The position numbers and the translations under genes were made by a program. The notes under the pieces are model-generated. The model worked only from the letters and a program-made list of their open reading frames with translations, was not told the DNA's origin and searched no databases. From the NCBI RefSeq assembly GCF_003073045.1, contig NC_037595.1, forward strand, positions 15,846,252 to 15,910,251: a DNA stretch of 64,000 nt, written 5' to 3'. This DNA comes from Pomacea canaliculata (taxonomy: Eukaryota > Mollusca > Gastropoda > Architaenioglossa > Ampullariidae). Of this stretch, positions 52,201 to 63,341 are shown piece by piece. Each line of letters starts with the position of its first letter. Position 1 is the stretch's first letter.

Positions 52201-53385
52201 CAGGCTTTGGTGTACAGTGTTAGTAACATTCCATCATGACTGGCAATCAGACTTGCTTAAATAATCCATAGTAGACAATTCTTAATTATCAACACTATCA
52301 CATGTGTGACTTTACCATGTTACACATTGTCTCTGTTACATGTGGGGCTTTGACAGTGTTACATTCTATGACTTAGTCAGACTTGCTTAAATCAGGATCT
52401 GCTGTTACATTGTCCCTGGATTGTTACACATACTTGAATCAGGATGATGTTTAAATGACTGTTATGCATTGTGACTGCAGTAAGATATGCTTGAATCAGA
52501 ATGCCACTACAAATGACTTGGCAGTGTGTGATTTGTTGCAAAAGCAGACAGGTTCGAGTCGTGATGATGGAAGCCTGGAGACTGGCAATAGTGCCGCCTC
52601 ATTGCCAGCCATTGTCAAGATGGAGGACTTGGCCATGGTGGTCTCCAATCCAGAAACAGCTGGTGTAGAAGGACCACTGATTGTGGATGCAGGGCCAGAA
52701 GTGGTGGAGGGACTCAGTGCACAGTCGCTAAGTCAGCATGAAGCTGCAGAAGCCATACAAGGCCTTCAGGCATTGGCCCAGCACCGTGTCGTGGAGACGG
52801 ACACTCTTGTGGAGGAACAGGTGCAGGTGTGTGGGTGGTGGTGGTGGGGTGTGAGTGTATATGTTATCTAGTAACACAAAAGCCATAATGTTCTGATTGT
52901 GTAGTTGTAAATATTTTCTTTTCTTGATACACATTGACAAACATAAGCTTTGTCTCTCCAGGTCTTGAAAAGCTTTTCCAGCTGACATAGGCTTTTCTGT
53001 GCAGGTGATGGGTTCGGACGAGCAGAACACATTGGTGATTGACCCCTCCACGCTGGGGGTGGTTGAACAGTTGGTTACGCCCAAGACTGAACCTCTGGAG
53101 GTAGTGGAGATTGAGGAAAGCCAGTTGCTGGAGGACGTTACAGAGGCCACCACAATCTCTGAAGATGATGCTGCCATGCTAGGAGTTCCACCCTCCACCA
53201 TCTCAACCTTAACAGAGGAAGCGCCGGACGGCCTGCAGCTGTCTGCTGAACAGCTGATGAGCCTGACAACTGGCGACTACCTGGAGATCAACGGCGAGAT
53301 GTATAAAGTAGAGGTGTCAATGGAGGAGAACACTACTGGAAGCATGCTAACACATCAGGTTATCAACATCTTGCCATCAGTATGA
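40294..53385 (+). CDS. AT-hook and C2H2 zinc-finger transcription factor, 16 coding exons
   Basis: Nuclear DNA-binding protein by domain content. Exons: 40294-40351, 41185-41664, 42080-42274, 43318-43390, 44239-45274, 45831-46258, 46883-47072 (or to 47152), 47557-47668, 48591-48760, 49577-49798, 50229-50433, 50625-50758, 51492-51683, 51890-52063, 52500-52826 and 53005-53385; about 1,458 residues. Start MPQGQKAKQTSAHG. An AT-hook RKRGRPRK is at residues 93-100; a basic block TPRRSGRGVVPNRRF is near 213. A long Ser/Thr/acidic region follows, then ten C2H2 fingers at about 836-1171 (first CVTCDYKTTKKANFYKH). Three fingers are split by introns: LFCQ/MCSF, HTQ/HRDIM and NLFQ/HMRKKH. The C-terminus is acidic and ends TGDYLEINGEMYKVEV..INILPSV. 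Exon 5 changes frame twice (about 44721 and 45082), see findings. The intron after exon 13 begins GC, not GT. Size and layout recall ZNF335-type factors, but I cannot assign an orthologue. Confidence 0.9.
40467..40784. mobile_element. Tigger/mariner-type MITE, ~318 bp
   Basis: Left end GGCAGTCCTCGACTTACG and right end CGTAACCTGAGGACTGCCTG are inverted complements, with TA at both flanks; the first base of the left end looks mutated. The subterminal part repeats CGTAAC/CGTTAC words. It is noncoding and sits in intron 1 of the zinc-finger gene. Confidence 0.8.
41811..41942 (+). repeat. Dispersed ~140 bp repeat, copy 1 (zinc-finger intron 2)
   Basis: Contains TGTTGCTCTGTAATGACTAA, AAAATTTAAGTGTCTGA, GAGCTGTTG and TCTGAGGGCAAATA. 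The same blocks occur in order at 42831-42968 in the next intron. No gene function is implied. Confidence 0.75.
42831..42968 (+). repeat. Dispersed ~140 bp repeat, copy 2 (zinc-finger intron 3)
   Basis: Contains TGCTGCTCTGTGATGACTAA, AAAATTGAAGTGTCTGA, AAGCTGTTG and TCTGAGGGCAGATAATA, parallel to copy 1 with about 75-80% identity by eye. Confidence 0.75.
43915..44034 (+). repeat. Three tandem units of ~42 bp in zinc-finger intron 4
   Basis: Units start near 43915, 43957 and 43999. Shared words are TCACCATRACATA, CAGTGACATCTAGGCAGAAT. Units are diverged. Confidence 0.65.
48035..48115 (+). mobile_element. Short LINE 3' fragment in zinc-finger intron 8
   Basis: CAGAGAAAGAACTGGCTTGC followed by AAACACAGAGGAGTGG matches the segment CAGAGGAAGAACTGGCTTAC, AAATATGAAAGAGTGG in the fragment at 57270-57850. 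Translated it gives RQRKNWLANTEEW, the RT C-terminal motif of that LINE type. Confidence 0.6.
49995..50228 (+). repeat. Tandem repeat carrying copies of the exon 11 splice acceptor
   Basis: Four phased copies of a ~70 bp unit each contain a CCTGATGTRGCCACAG-like acceptor: their AG ends fall at 50010, 50079, 50156 and 50228. The last one is the acceptor actually needed for exon 11 of the zinc-finger gene. Between them a GATTGTATAAATAGA..GATC block also recurs. The upstream AGs are followed by stop-containing sequence. Confidence 0.75.
52240..52499 (+). repeat. Diverged repeats ahead of exon 15, sharing its acceptor sequence
   Basis: The word ACTTGCTTAAATCAGG or TACTTGAATCAGG appears at about 52252, 52381 and 52430, and again as ATGCTTGAATCAG directly before exon 15 at 52500. 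TGTTACA and ACATTGT phrases recur between them. It is a second case of acceptor-bearing repeats in this gene, less regular than the one before exon 11. Confidence 0.55.
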
Positions 53386-55320
53386 TCTCCACTATCACCC
53401 TGCAGTGTAGAACAGTTGACGTCTGGACCTTGAGTGGTACATCTGTGTACAGTTGAGGAAGCTCAAGCCTGCAACCTTTATACAGTATCATACAGGCACT
53501 GTCCATAAAGAGGTTGTTGGGGCCTGTTCTTGATTGAGTGGCAGGTTCAGTGCAAAACCACAGGAACAAGCACAACACTTGAGGGTGATGGTGATGTACC
53601 TGCACATGTTTTTGTGCAAACTGTAAGGATGGGACATTGGAATAGATTTTTATGGAAAGACTGAATTCATTTGTGTGCAGCACTTACAGATCTGAGTACA
53701 GTTTGCACTTTTTCCTCTTGGCCTTTGTGGAGAGACATCACTAGAAGTGCATGAATGTACACTCAAAGCAGCATGTTATTGATAGTATAACACACCACAG
53801 AGAACCCATCATGCTTCACAAGCGCCTTTCCCTGACTTTCATTGGTTATTTTAGCCACTTTTCCCATTTACCTTAACTCTGTTGTCTTTGTGTTACCAGT
53901 GATTTTATTTTACTAATGCTGGAGAGGGTTTTATGGTGAAAAAAGAAATTTGCAAATTTCTTGGTTAAAAGTTGAAGCTTCATTCATTGTGGGAAGGCAG
54001 AGCTGTATTACTACCATATGAAGGCTTCATGTTCACTCTCTTAGGCAGTCTGCTGGAAATGTGATAACTGCCATCTTGTGTCAGAAAAGATTAGCTTTGA
54101 AGGTGGATTGTTCTGCATTTTCCAGTTGAATGGATATAATGTGCTCGAATGATGTCAATACTTTATTGGTCCATGCAGATATTGATAAATATGTTTTACA
54201 ATTTATGTGTTGGTTGATTTGTCAGTGATGAAATATAGGACTGCAGTCTGCCCTAAGGTGCTTCAGATGGGCAAACTGATATTTCGCAGTACACAAAGCA
54301 TCTCATGCAAGTGGCAAACTAAGCAAAAGTGTTTGAAACAGTGAAACATCCTAATCTGAGGACTTGAATGGTAGCAACACTTAGTTTGCAATATTAAAAC
54401 CACCACCAACAAAGATAAAAAAGTAAAAAAAATGAGTTCAGTTCAGAGATTTGCAAGTCTGATAGTAGTTGTCAGTGGTAAGATAAGTCCTTGAAGGGCC
54501 ATCCTGTCAACCAGTAGACAGGTGCTGGATGTTTGGGAAGATCACAGTCAAAAAACAATTGTACTTAAGGGTATTTAACACAAACAAGAGCACACAAATA
54601 CTGCTTCAAGTTTTGGTCCTGTTGCCATCTTTGTTTTGAATGGATGGTGATCAGAGGATGAGATTGTATATATATGAATGGAATGTTACTTTTTGTACAT
54701 GCCATTTAATGGCTAACCTAAATCAAAAATGAAATTAAGCTTATAACTTGCTAGCAGCTTAGCAAAACATACAGCTTTATTATCACAAAGATATGCAGCA
54801 TTTTTTTTTTTCTTTAGAACACAATGATTGACCAAAATTCACACACCTGACTTCACTGAATGCTGCAATCAGCATTTGTGATGTCTTGAGAAATGTCTCA
54901 ACATCTTTCCAAAACTACACAAAACTGTGGTGTTCAAAGGCTTTTATCTCTTGAATGAAACATTGATTGGAGAGTTAATATCTTTAAATGAACTAGACCC
55001 ACTCCTTTTGTAAGTAATCTTCCACTCAGCTTTCAATGTTAACCTATTACTCTGTTCTTTACAAAGAGACCAAGCATAGAAACAAAATTTGTTATAAACT
55101 ACCATCTCCTTTGACAAGACAATTGATATCAAAATCAGTCAGCACAAATGTAACTAAAACATAGCAACCACACACTGATAAAGGTTTTATAAAAGGTAAA
55201 ATAAAAAAATAGAAAAGAACCTTATCCTTCCAACAAAAAAAATGGAGAGACAAGTACAGATGCTAATAATGATCAAGACGTGACAGCATGAAAGAAACTG
55301 GAAGAAAGGTTATGCTAATA
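53386..55320 (+). other. 3' UTR of the zinc-finger gene and following intergenic DNA
   Basis: The first part must hold the 3' UTR of the zinc-finger gene. An ATTAAA-type polyadenylation word occurs near 54390, but no strong signal marks the end. No further gene is seen. Confidence 0.45.
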
Positions 55321-55657
55321 CAGTAATCCCTTGTTATCGCGGTCCACTCATTGTGGCTTCAGTGTATCCAATTTTTTTTTGGGGAAAAAAATCAAATTTT
55401 GTATTGTGGAGTTTTTGCTATATCACATTTAAGTTGTGTACTTCACTGGTGAGTACCCATATAGGATTTTATATGTTAAAATTACGTAGGCTTAAAAGTG
55501 TAGAAAGTGTTCAAGCGTATGAAGTGTTTATAAGAGTGTGGGAAGGGTTTAAAATATACATTAATAATAAAATAGATAAAATGCTGCTACTTCACAGATT
55601 TTCACCTATTGCAGGGGTTTCTGGAACGTAACCTGCACAAAAGGTGAGAGATTACTG
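55321..55657. mobile_element. Tigger-type MITE, 337 bp
   Basis: Left end CAGTAATCCCTTGTTATCGC, right end GAGAGATTACTG, with TA on both flanks. The right interior has the family phrase TTCTGGAACGTAACC. No transposase remains. Confidence 0.8.
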
Positions 55658-57269
55658 TAATGACCAAGAGGCAACAGCATGAAAAAAACAGGCAGAAGAG
55701 TTCTACAACTACATGCATGATCTACACCATGTGACTGTGCTGGTGATCCACACAGATCCTGGTTTACGGAGACGGAAGTTAAATACACTGTATACAGATA
55801 TGTAAAAGAAAAATCCAAATTTGATATCTTACTATCTAACAATGCATCTTGCAGCCTTGACAAACGTATGTTCCATCTTAGTATACACTTTCCAGTGCCA
55901 GCTGATATGTATGTGTAAACTCATGATTGAGAGCAAAAACACTAGAATTAAGGATATAAATCAGGTCTGCAGGAGGGGGATGGCCTTAGAGACTGTAGCC
56001 ATATGGGTCTACTGTCACACTAGGACCCTTTGACTAACAATAAAAAAAGACAAAATACTTGTGTAAAGTAAATGGCTAATAAAACAAATCTCTGAAATAC
56101 TTTCCCATTTACTGATCAATCCAGTATGGATCATTAAGAACATTTGAATAGTGAGTAATGTTTATCCACATTATATCTGGCAAAACAAGAGCAGTACAAA
56201 TTGATATGTTACTAGGTAACAATGTGAACATAGAAATAAAGCAAATGGAGAGATTTTCTCAAAATAATCAATGTCCAAAGTCAACAGCTGCTTAAAAGTA
56301 TGTAGAAAAGTTAATCAAGCTGATATCAAAGGAGGACAAACTGGATGTGTGTATTTTTTTTTTTTTTTGGGGGGGGGGAGGGTCTTCACCAATATTCTGG
56401 CAGGTGAACAGTTGCAAGTTCCAATGCTTCAGTGCTTGACCTTGAGACCAAGCTTCCTGGCTTATGTCATCTTAAGAGTTTGTGAAATAGACCTTTGTAC
56501 AAGTATCATCTCCCAGGCATTCATTAAAACATTTTTTTTAAAAACCCAACTGGTGAAATCATTTCTACTTCATTTGCTATTCATGTGGATTAGTCCTTCT
56601 GTGATAAATTTTTAGCTTCTAGAACAGTGTAGTCTAGGACTTAATGAAGTGAATGAAACCACGGGTTTGCAAGCGCAGAGAAAACAGAACATCAGCAAGG
56701 TTTGACGATACATATAGAAAAACAATAAAGTAGAGCTTGAAGGAAACAGCAACACGCAAAAATTTAAAAACAACCATAACCACTGTAAATCACTATAGGA
56801 GACAAAGGTAAGAAATGAATGGTTGGGACATTGGAGGGTGTACTGACAAGATAAACCCAGCACTGTATCTGCGTAGACACGGTGCAGAGTAAGGGACCAC
56901 CATCAGTCCTCAGAAACCATCGAATGTGTCGAATTAATCAACTCTATGTGGAAAAAAAAAAAGCCTAATCAGTTTGACAAACCACCTGGTTCTCCTTTTG
57001 ATTGTTTAAAAACTCTCGCATGTACATAGTTGTTTTTCAAAAAGCTGATGACACCTATAGCTGTAAAATGGAATTTCTTGCTCACTCTCTTGCACATTAT
57101 ACATGCACAGGTATACCGGTATGTGCACACCACCATACAAACACTATTTATACAACCTCTATTGTACTCAGCAGAAAATTATTCAACTGAATGTAAAAAA
57201 AAACAAAAAAACCGTAGTACTGCAATATCTGAGTACGGTCACCATCTGTTCACAGTGAAGTGATGCAAT
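55658..57269. other. Intergenic, nothing recognised
   Basis: AT-rich with a poly-T/poly-G stretch at 56355-56382. Open frames lack motifs. Confidence 0.6.
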
Positions 57270-57850
57270 ATCGACATGAACAAGTATGGCTCAAAGAGGT
57301 AAAGAGCTTTAAATACTCAGAATCCACCCTCTCCAATGATAGCAGCTCCACAACATATATGCATCAGGACTGGTACAGCAATAACATCTGTTTTACTACA
57401 ACAAGACTGTACAAGTTCCTGGCAGTTCCCACCCTGCCATATGAATGAAACATGGACTCTGCTGATACTGAGAGGAGAACCCAGGCATTTGAGAACAAGT
57501 GCCTGAGGAGGCTACTCCAGATCTTGTACAGGTAGCACAAAACCAATGACTTTGTGTGAAGCACAGTCACCACACTTGTAGGACGCTAGGAACCACTACT
57601 TGCAACAGTCAAGCAGTATAAGCTGGTCTGGTTCAGCACAACATTCTGTTAAAGACTGTCCTTAAAAGTATCTTGGAGGAAGATCAATGCTGAGGTCAGA
57701 GGAAGGTCAATGATGAGGTGGCCAGAGGAAGAACTGGCTTACAAATATGAAAGAGTGGCATTCATCACCGCTCAAGACAGGCCAGAGTGGCAGATCTTGT
57801 CAGCTGCCACATCTATCCATGTGCTTTCTGCAAGGACGGGTATTAGTCAA
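57270..57850 (+). mobile_element. 3' part of a decayed APE-type LINE
   Basis: The translation in changing frames shows VKSFKYSESTLSNDSSSTT, TRLYKFLAVPTLPYE, ETWTLLILRGEPRHLRTSA in one frame and AFENKCLRRLLQI in another, then GRWPEEELAYKYERVAF / RKNWLTNMKEW. This is the region after the RT domain in LINEs with the pattern 'FKYLGS.LS.DG ... TK.RLYKSLV.PTLLYG.ETWTL'. It is dead. Confidence 0.8.
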
Positions 57851-58240
57851 GGGATAAATGGATCAATATAAGCATAAAGTCATCATCTGTCCACACTGAA
57901 GAACCATACAGAGAACCATATACCTGCCTACACTGAAGTACTGCAACATCTGCATAAAGTCCCTATGGCCAACAGACAAGCTATGCTGACTGCACACAGC
58001 AGCAAATGTATCACAAATTGTCCATAAAAAAATGGCCCTCCCTTTTGCTAAGATCACAAGAAATTTGACAGAAACTGTTGTTTTTCTTGTTTTTCTCACT
58101 CTTGTTCCACTCTTTGGTTCTCAGAAGATAGCACTCTGGCACAATCATCTCCCATCAGAAGTAAGGTTGAGAGAACTGTGGGTATGGCCCTGACCACTGT
58201 TAGTTCTGTCAGACTGCTTTCTGCCAGGCCTGTAAGGCTT
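57851..58240 (-). other. 3' UTR side of TMTC3
   Basis: Immediately downstream of the TMTC3 stop on the minus strand. No clear AATAAA is visible. Confidence 0.4.
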
Positions 58241-61200
58241 CTATCGTTGACTTTGTGGTGGATTCTGTGGCTGCTCCTGAGAGTCAAAATCTGATGTCCT
58301 TTGAGGTATTTCCTGATGTATTGGGGGTGATGCCTGCTGCTGCTGTTTTTGCTGTTGCCGCTGTCGAATCTGGTGGATGCGAGACCTCACGATGTTGAGA
58401 TGGTTGCGGATATAATCTGCAGATGGTTCTAGTGCCAGGGTGTCAACGAGGCATCTTTCTGCACGAAGCAGGTCACCACGCTCCACATACACCACACAGA
58501 GGTTGTGATGAGCTTGCACGTTGTTTGGCTCATGCTGTAAAATGGTTCTGAAGTTCTGGCCCAAAATAAAGGAAACAAAACTCATAAATTAATCCAATAA
58601 TATAAAAAAAAAACAAAAAACGATCAAATAGGCAAAGCAAGGGAATGGGGAAGGGGGGAAATGTAAAAGACAAAAAAGTGAAGGAAAGAAGGTAAAGACT
58701 AAGTGACTGAGTGAAAGAGATGATAAGAAATAAAGGACAATAAACACAGTCAAGTTAAGAAGAAAGCATAAGACTTTAATAAACCAGTGATGGTTGAATA
58801 CATCATGTTTCACGATTAGCCAGTGACTGAGCTGAGAAGCTAAGGTCTTAACCAATGGTATGAATGTCAGTATGCAAGAAACAGGAAAAGATATAAATGG
58901 ACAAGGGGACTGAACTAGATTAAACAAGTGTAGACAAGGGAACTGAACTAGACTGGGCAAGAAAGGGATCAGGAAGTATGCTGCAATGTGAAACAGTGAC
59001 AGGAGAGATGTCAGCCAACAATGAAAGAAACTCTTAGTGCTCAAGCTTTCTCACATGTCTCTTAAAGCATCGCAAAGATTACCTGTTCTGCAGCATCCAG
59101 ATTCTTAAGGTGGTTAACATTGAGGTCTCCCATTAAAATCAGGCCTTTAGTGTGATCTGGGTAGTGCTGTAGGTGTGCACAGACAAGTGTAAAGACACAC
59201 ATTCATTCTGAGTTATTTCAACCATTAGGATTTTACATTAATTTGAGGACAAATTATTATTGATAATAAGTAATGAAACATCTTGGTATAGTGAACAGTC
59301 CTAAAACATTTAAAAGATCTTTTCCATGTAATGTGCTTTCTTATGATATGTTGCTAAGCATGGCACCCAAAAGACCTGAGGAATGCTAATAATCATAGCA
59401 AGTTAGTATGAGAACAGCTTATTACACCTGGCCAACAAAAAAGTCTATTAACCTATTCAATAAAAAAACTGCTGAGTGTAGCCACTGATGTGACACAAAA
59501 ATTATTGCAGCCAGGTAACCTGCCACAGCTTTGAGTGCAAGCTGCCATCTCTTACTTCCATCTCCATTACAACTAACATCTCCTCTACATCTTCCATCTA
59601 ACATTCACACTTGCATCTCCACTGTATCTTCCATGTAACACTTCCATCCCCATGATACCAGTGTACTTTTATACAAAGCAATTTACACATCAAGCTTTTA
59701 GATAAATTATAATATAGCTGATAACTTATTAAAACCCAAACCAACTACACACAGTTAGCAGCTGCTCCAGGTACGGAACTGCTTCCAACGGACGGTTGAC
59801 ATCATTGACCAGCATTAAGGCCAGGTTAAACAAAGCACTACGGAACTTGGGGTCCAGCTATAAACACACATACAAATATAAACATTTGAGGAGTTTCTTA
59901 TTTATCAACATCTTTCCCTGTGAATAATTTAATCTCTGTTTACCTTACCTTAGCACCTAGAACTGTTTTTCATGAAATCTGTGTACTTTACAAGTTGCAT
60001 AAACTAAAATTAGACAGTGGTTTGAAATGGTGGAGTTCCCCTCCTTAGCCACCTGCAACCCTCCCATAGCACACAGGCCTGTAGTCCTACACCTCAATTG
60101 GATTCTGACATCTATTATATATTGAAAGCACCCAGCATAAACTTGGACAACCTAATGAAGCTCAACTGAAGTTGTAAAGTTCTGTTGTACTCCATTGTCT
60201 ATCATACTTCTGGTATTGTTTTCTTAAGAGCTTTACCTTCTCCATACTGAGCTTCTCTTGTGGTGCTGAGATCTGACAATACTGTAAATATTCTACAGTC
60301 CTTTAGCCCTCCTGTCCATTTTTGCATCCAATAATATGAATGACTTTGATCACACTCCAATGTTCATGTTCACACCCACTCATGTCACTGACCTTAATCA
60401 CATGCTCCTCCTCACCTCCACACCCACTCACCTGAACTGCTTTTTTGAAGTTGATCTCAGCGGCCATGAAGTTCTTCTCATCCATGGCAAGCATAGCACT
60501 GTTGAAGAAGATCTTGGGGTCACGGGGGTCGCCTTGTTCTAACTTGTGTAGCCTACAGGTAGGACAAGAAGGTCTTATTATGTATGACCTACTGCAGCTC
60601 AGGCTGTTTTGTCTGTCTGATGCTCTCAATACATTATTACATCTTAAATGTGATAAACATTTTCTTTTTATCATGACATTTACATACAGTTTTTCAAGTT
60701 GGTTTAACTATGCCACTAAATTCGAGATGCCAGTAACATAGATTAATCCATTTAATACAACTAACCAGGCATCTTAGAAGATCAAAGCATGTCTTCTAGT
60801 CAAGAGAAAAACTAATGTGCTCTCTCTCTCTCTCTATATATATATATGTTCTAGTCAAATGACTACCATGTCACATGAGAATGGCTAACGAGATATGTTT
60901 CTGACTTGTAAAATAAACCTTGGGTGATGGAAATACACATTTCTTGTAAAACACACACATAGAAGAGAGAGATATATATATACACTGAATTAACTTAAAG
61001 GCTACCTCCTCACAGCCTCTTCTCTATCCTTGGGGTTACCACCCTCTTGCATGAGAATAGCAGAATTGTAGAGGGATTGCTGCATAAGATGTACACAGAT
61101 AGTAGAAAGGCATGAAATGATCACGTGTACATAACAACAACATATAACACATTAGAGTAAATATCACATCTTAAGGTGAACACTGCTCACTGACTGATAC

Positions 61201-63341
61201 TTTAGTTTTTGGCCAACTTATCTAAACTCACTTGGAAGCTCATTTCAAGTATCTTTATAAAACTAAGATTTACTAGTATTGCTTCCATCAGTACTGGAAA
61301 ACTAAATGTTACTTTTGTTGATGATTAGAGAAACAGACTGAAAGTTTTTCAAAAAAGTTCTGAACCGAAAAAGAACAATCTTACAGCAACTATTTCAAAG
61401 ACTTCAAATTTGAAAATGAATGCTACAAAAGCAAAATTATAATGGGAAGAAAGTGACATTAAAAGCCCTGGAAAAGTTCATCACACACACTGCTCATCAC
61501 ATGACCTTTACACACACTACATACAACTCACCACATGGTCAGGGTCTATTTTCAGAGCATTCTCAAAAGCTTGTCGTGCTTCTGCCATGTGTTTTTGTTC
61601 TAAATGTACGACTCCAAGCTGCAACATGCATAAGACACTGTATATTACTGAGATTTGGATAAAACATCAGTTACTCACCGGTTACATCAATGGACTTAAA
61701 AAATAAAAATCGTTACTACTAATATATAAATAAAGTTAACATCCTGCCAAACTTAATTTTTCAAAATTGTTCATGCAACAGAATGTATATTAAAAGAAAA
61801 TTGGAATGAAATGTAAAGACCTTCACACAGAAATTAAAAAGTGCAACATCCATATTTAGTTGTGAACATTTTCAGAAACTGAAGACAGAATGGAGGGGAA
61901 TTTTGTAGTTAGCTATGAAGACAGAATAGAGGGAGCTGTAGTTAGCTATGAAGCAAGGAATGACAATGGATGAGACAACTGCTGTAAAAGCCCTGACACA
62001 CTGAGGGAATGAGACAAATGCTAAAAGCCCTGACATACAGAGTGGAAATGGCCAAAGGAAAAGGAGCAATAGATAAAAAAATGGTTACGTCCCCTTCTGA
62101 TTGTATCTTGTAAAAAAAATAATAATCCACTAAATATTTTATCCACTAAATAAAACATAAAAACAAAGATTTGAGATCTCCTTGTTACCTACATAGCAAC
62201 AGCAATTTTAAAAGGTGGAAGAAAAAGAAATCAATAGTTATCTCTGCAGGAATGCTGACAGTCATTTATCGCAAAGAAGCAAAGCAGAACATAAATATAG
62301 AAAGTACAGAACTCTGCTGCACGTCTGGTGCTTAGAACTAGGAAACGGGACCATAAATCACTCTTTTCCTTTGTTTTCCTCACTGGCTACCCATCCATTC
62401 TCACATCCAGTTCAAACTGTCTGTGCTGTGTTTTAATTTCTTTCTCTACTTTTCTACTTCCTACTCGTCTTCCTCGGCTAAATCCTTACACTCTGTTCTT
62501 TTTACCTGATTCATCTTTGCGTTTTCTATATTTGTCTTTTATTAGTAATCAGTACTATTGTTCAACCTTCCATTCCTTAGTATGTTGTCCGTGCCTCATG
62601 TTTGTCTCAAGCTCTAAGAGAGCATTCTTTTACAAGCATGAGTATGCACTATACAGTTCACAACTTTATTATCATTATTATTACTTAGAGATATAAGTCA
62701 AGGACTATATTACAGAAGGAACATGTAGTCATTTGCCATTAAGACCAATAATAAAATATAATAGGTGGAGCTGTGTACAAAGAACTTCAAACTCTGCCTA
62801 AAACTGTAGGAATAATAGAGGCAAGTATGACAAATGACAAGAAAACTCACATTGAAATGGAGATCAGCGTTTCGTGGCTCTACACGAATGGCATCTTCAT
62901 ACGTGTGTTGCGCATCCGCTATTCTGAAAAAGGAATGTCAATATTTAAATTTTGCCATATAAACATCCCCTTTAAATACAGGAATTTCCTCATATTTTAG
63001 ATATGTAATAGTTAATAATATTCTGCTTATTCATTTATAGTCTGTCATGATGCTCTTACTCTGATGAACTATTTTCTAGGCTGATAGATGGCTAGAAGGC
63101 TGCATCTAGTTCGTCCATTTCTACCTGTCTGTGAAAATAAAAATCTCTTAAGCTGATATGTACCCTGATAAGAATTTGTTATTAGCTGTTCCTACACTCC
63201 TGTCTAGCTAATTTTACAAAGATGTCTGTCTCCTAAATGTAAGCCTTTATACACCTACCTGCCCAGTTTTACAAAGATGTCTCCCAAGTTGATATAGGCT
63301 TCTATGAAGTCTGTTCTCATGGAAATAGCTTGCTGGAGTAG
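58241..63341 (-). CDS. TMTC3: TMTC3, C-terminal TPR half, gene cut by right window edge
   Basis: TMTC3 is an ER multipass membrane O-mannosyltransferase that modifies cadherins; its C-terminal half is a luminal run of TPR repeats. Eight exons join in frame: 63259-63341, 62851-62923, 61532-61618, 61006-61079, 60432-60552, 59753-59857, 59083-59166 and 58241-58555 (313 residues). Successive TPRs read [136 protein letters not shown] and [20 protein letters not shown], closely parallel to human TMTC3 (..KGLILKGDI.., HNLCVVYFEEKDLLKAERC). After [10 protein letters not shown] the tail is Gln-rich ([11 protein letters not shown]) and ends about 45 residues later. The membrane-spanning N-terminal half is outside the window. 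Identification is strong. Confidence 0.93.
60826..60985. repeat. Inverted CT/AT microsatellite arms
   Basis: CTCTCTCTCTCTCTATATAT at the left and AGAAGAGAGAGATATATATA at the right, about 110 bases apart, could pair as a long hairpin. It lies in a TMTC3 intron. It could be the ends of a small MITE, but no family is recognised. Confidence 0.5.
62285..62690 (+). mobile_element. 3' end of a CR1/L2-like LINE, antisense in a TMTC3 intron
   Basis: AAAGTACAGAACTCTGCTGC, ACGTCTGGTGCTTAGAAC and onward match the end of the RT remnant at 13640-13690. Read across frames it gives [18 protein letters not shown], then LHWLPI-like and [15 protein letters not shown] segments. It ends with ATGAGTATGCACTATACA and TTATTATCATTATTATTAC. 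Confidence 0.75.

Noticed and set aside
58589..59044. 151-codon minus-strand open frame rich in Phe, Leu and Ser
   Set aside because: It lies within the TMTC3 intron between exons at 59083 and 58555, is low complexity, and conflicts with clear splice sites.
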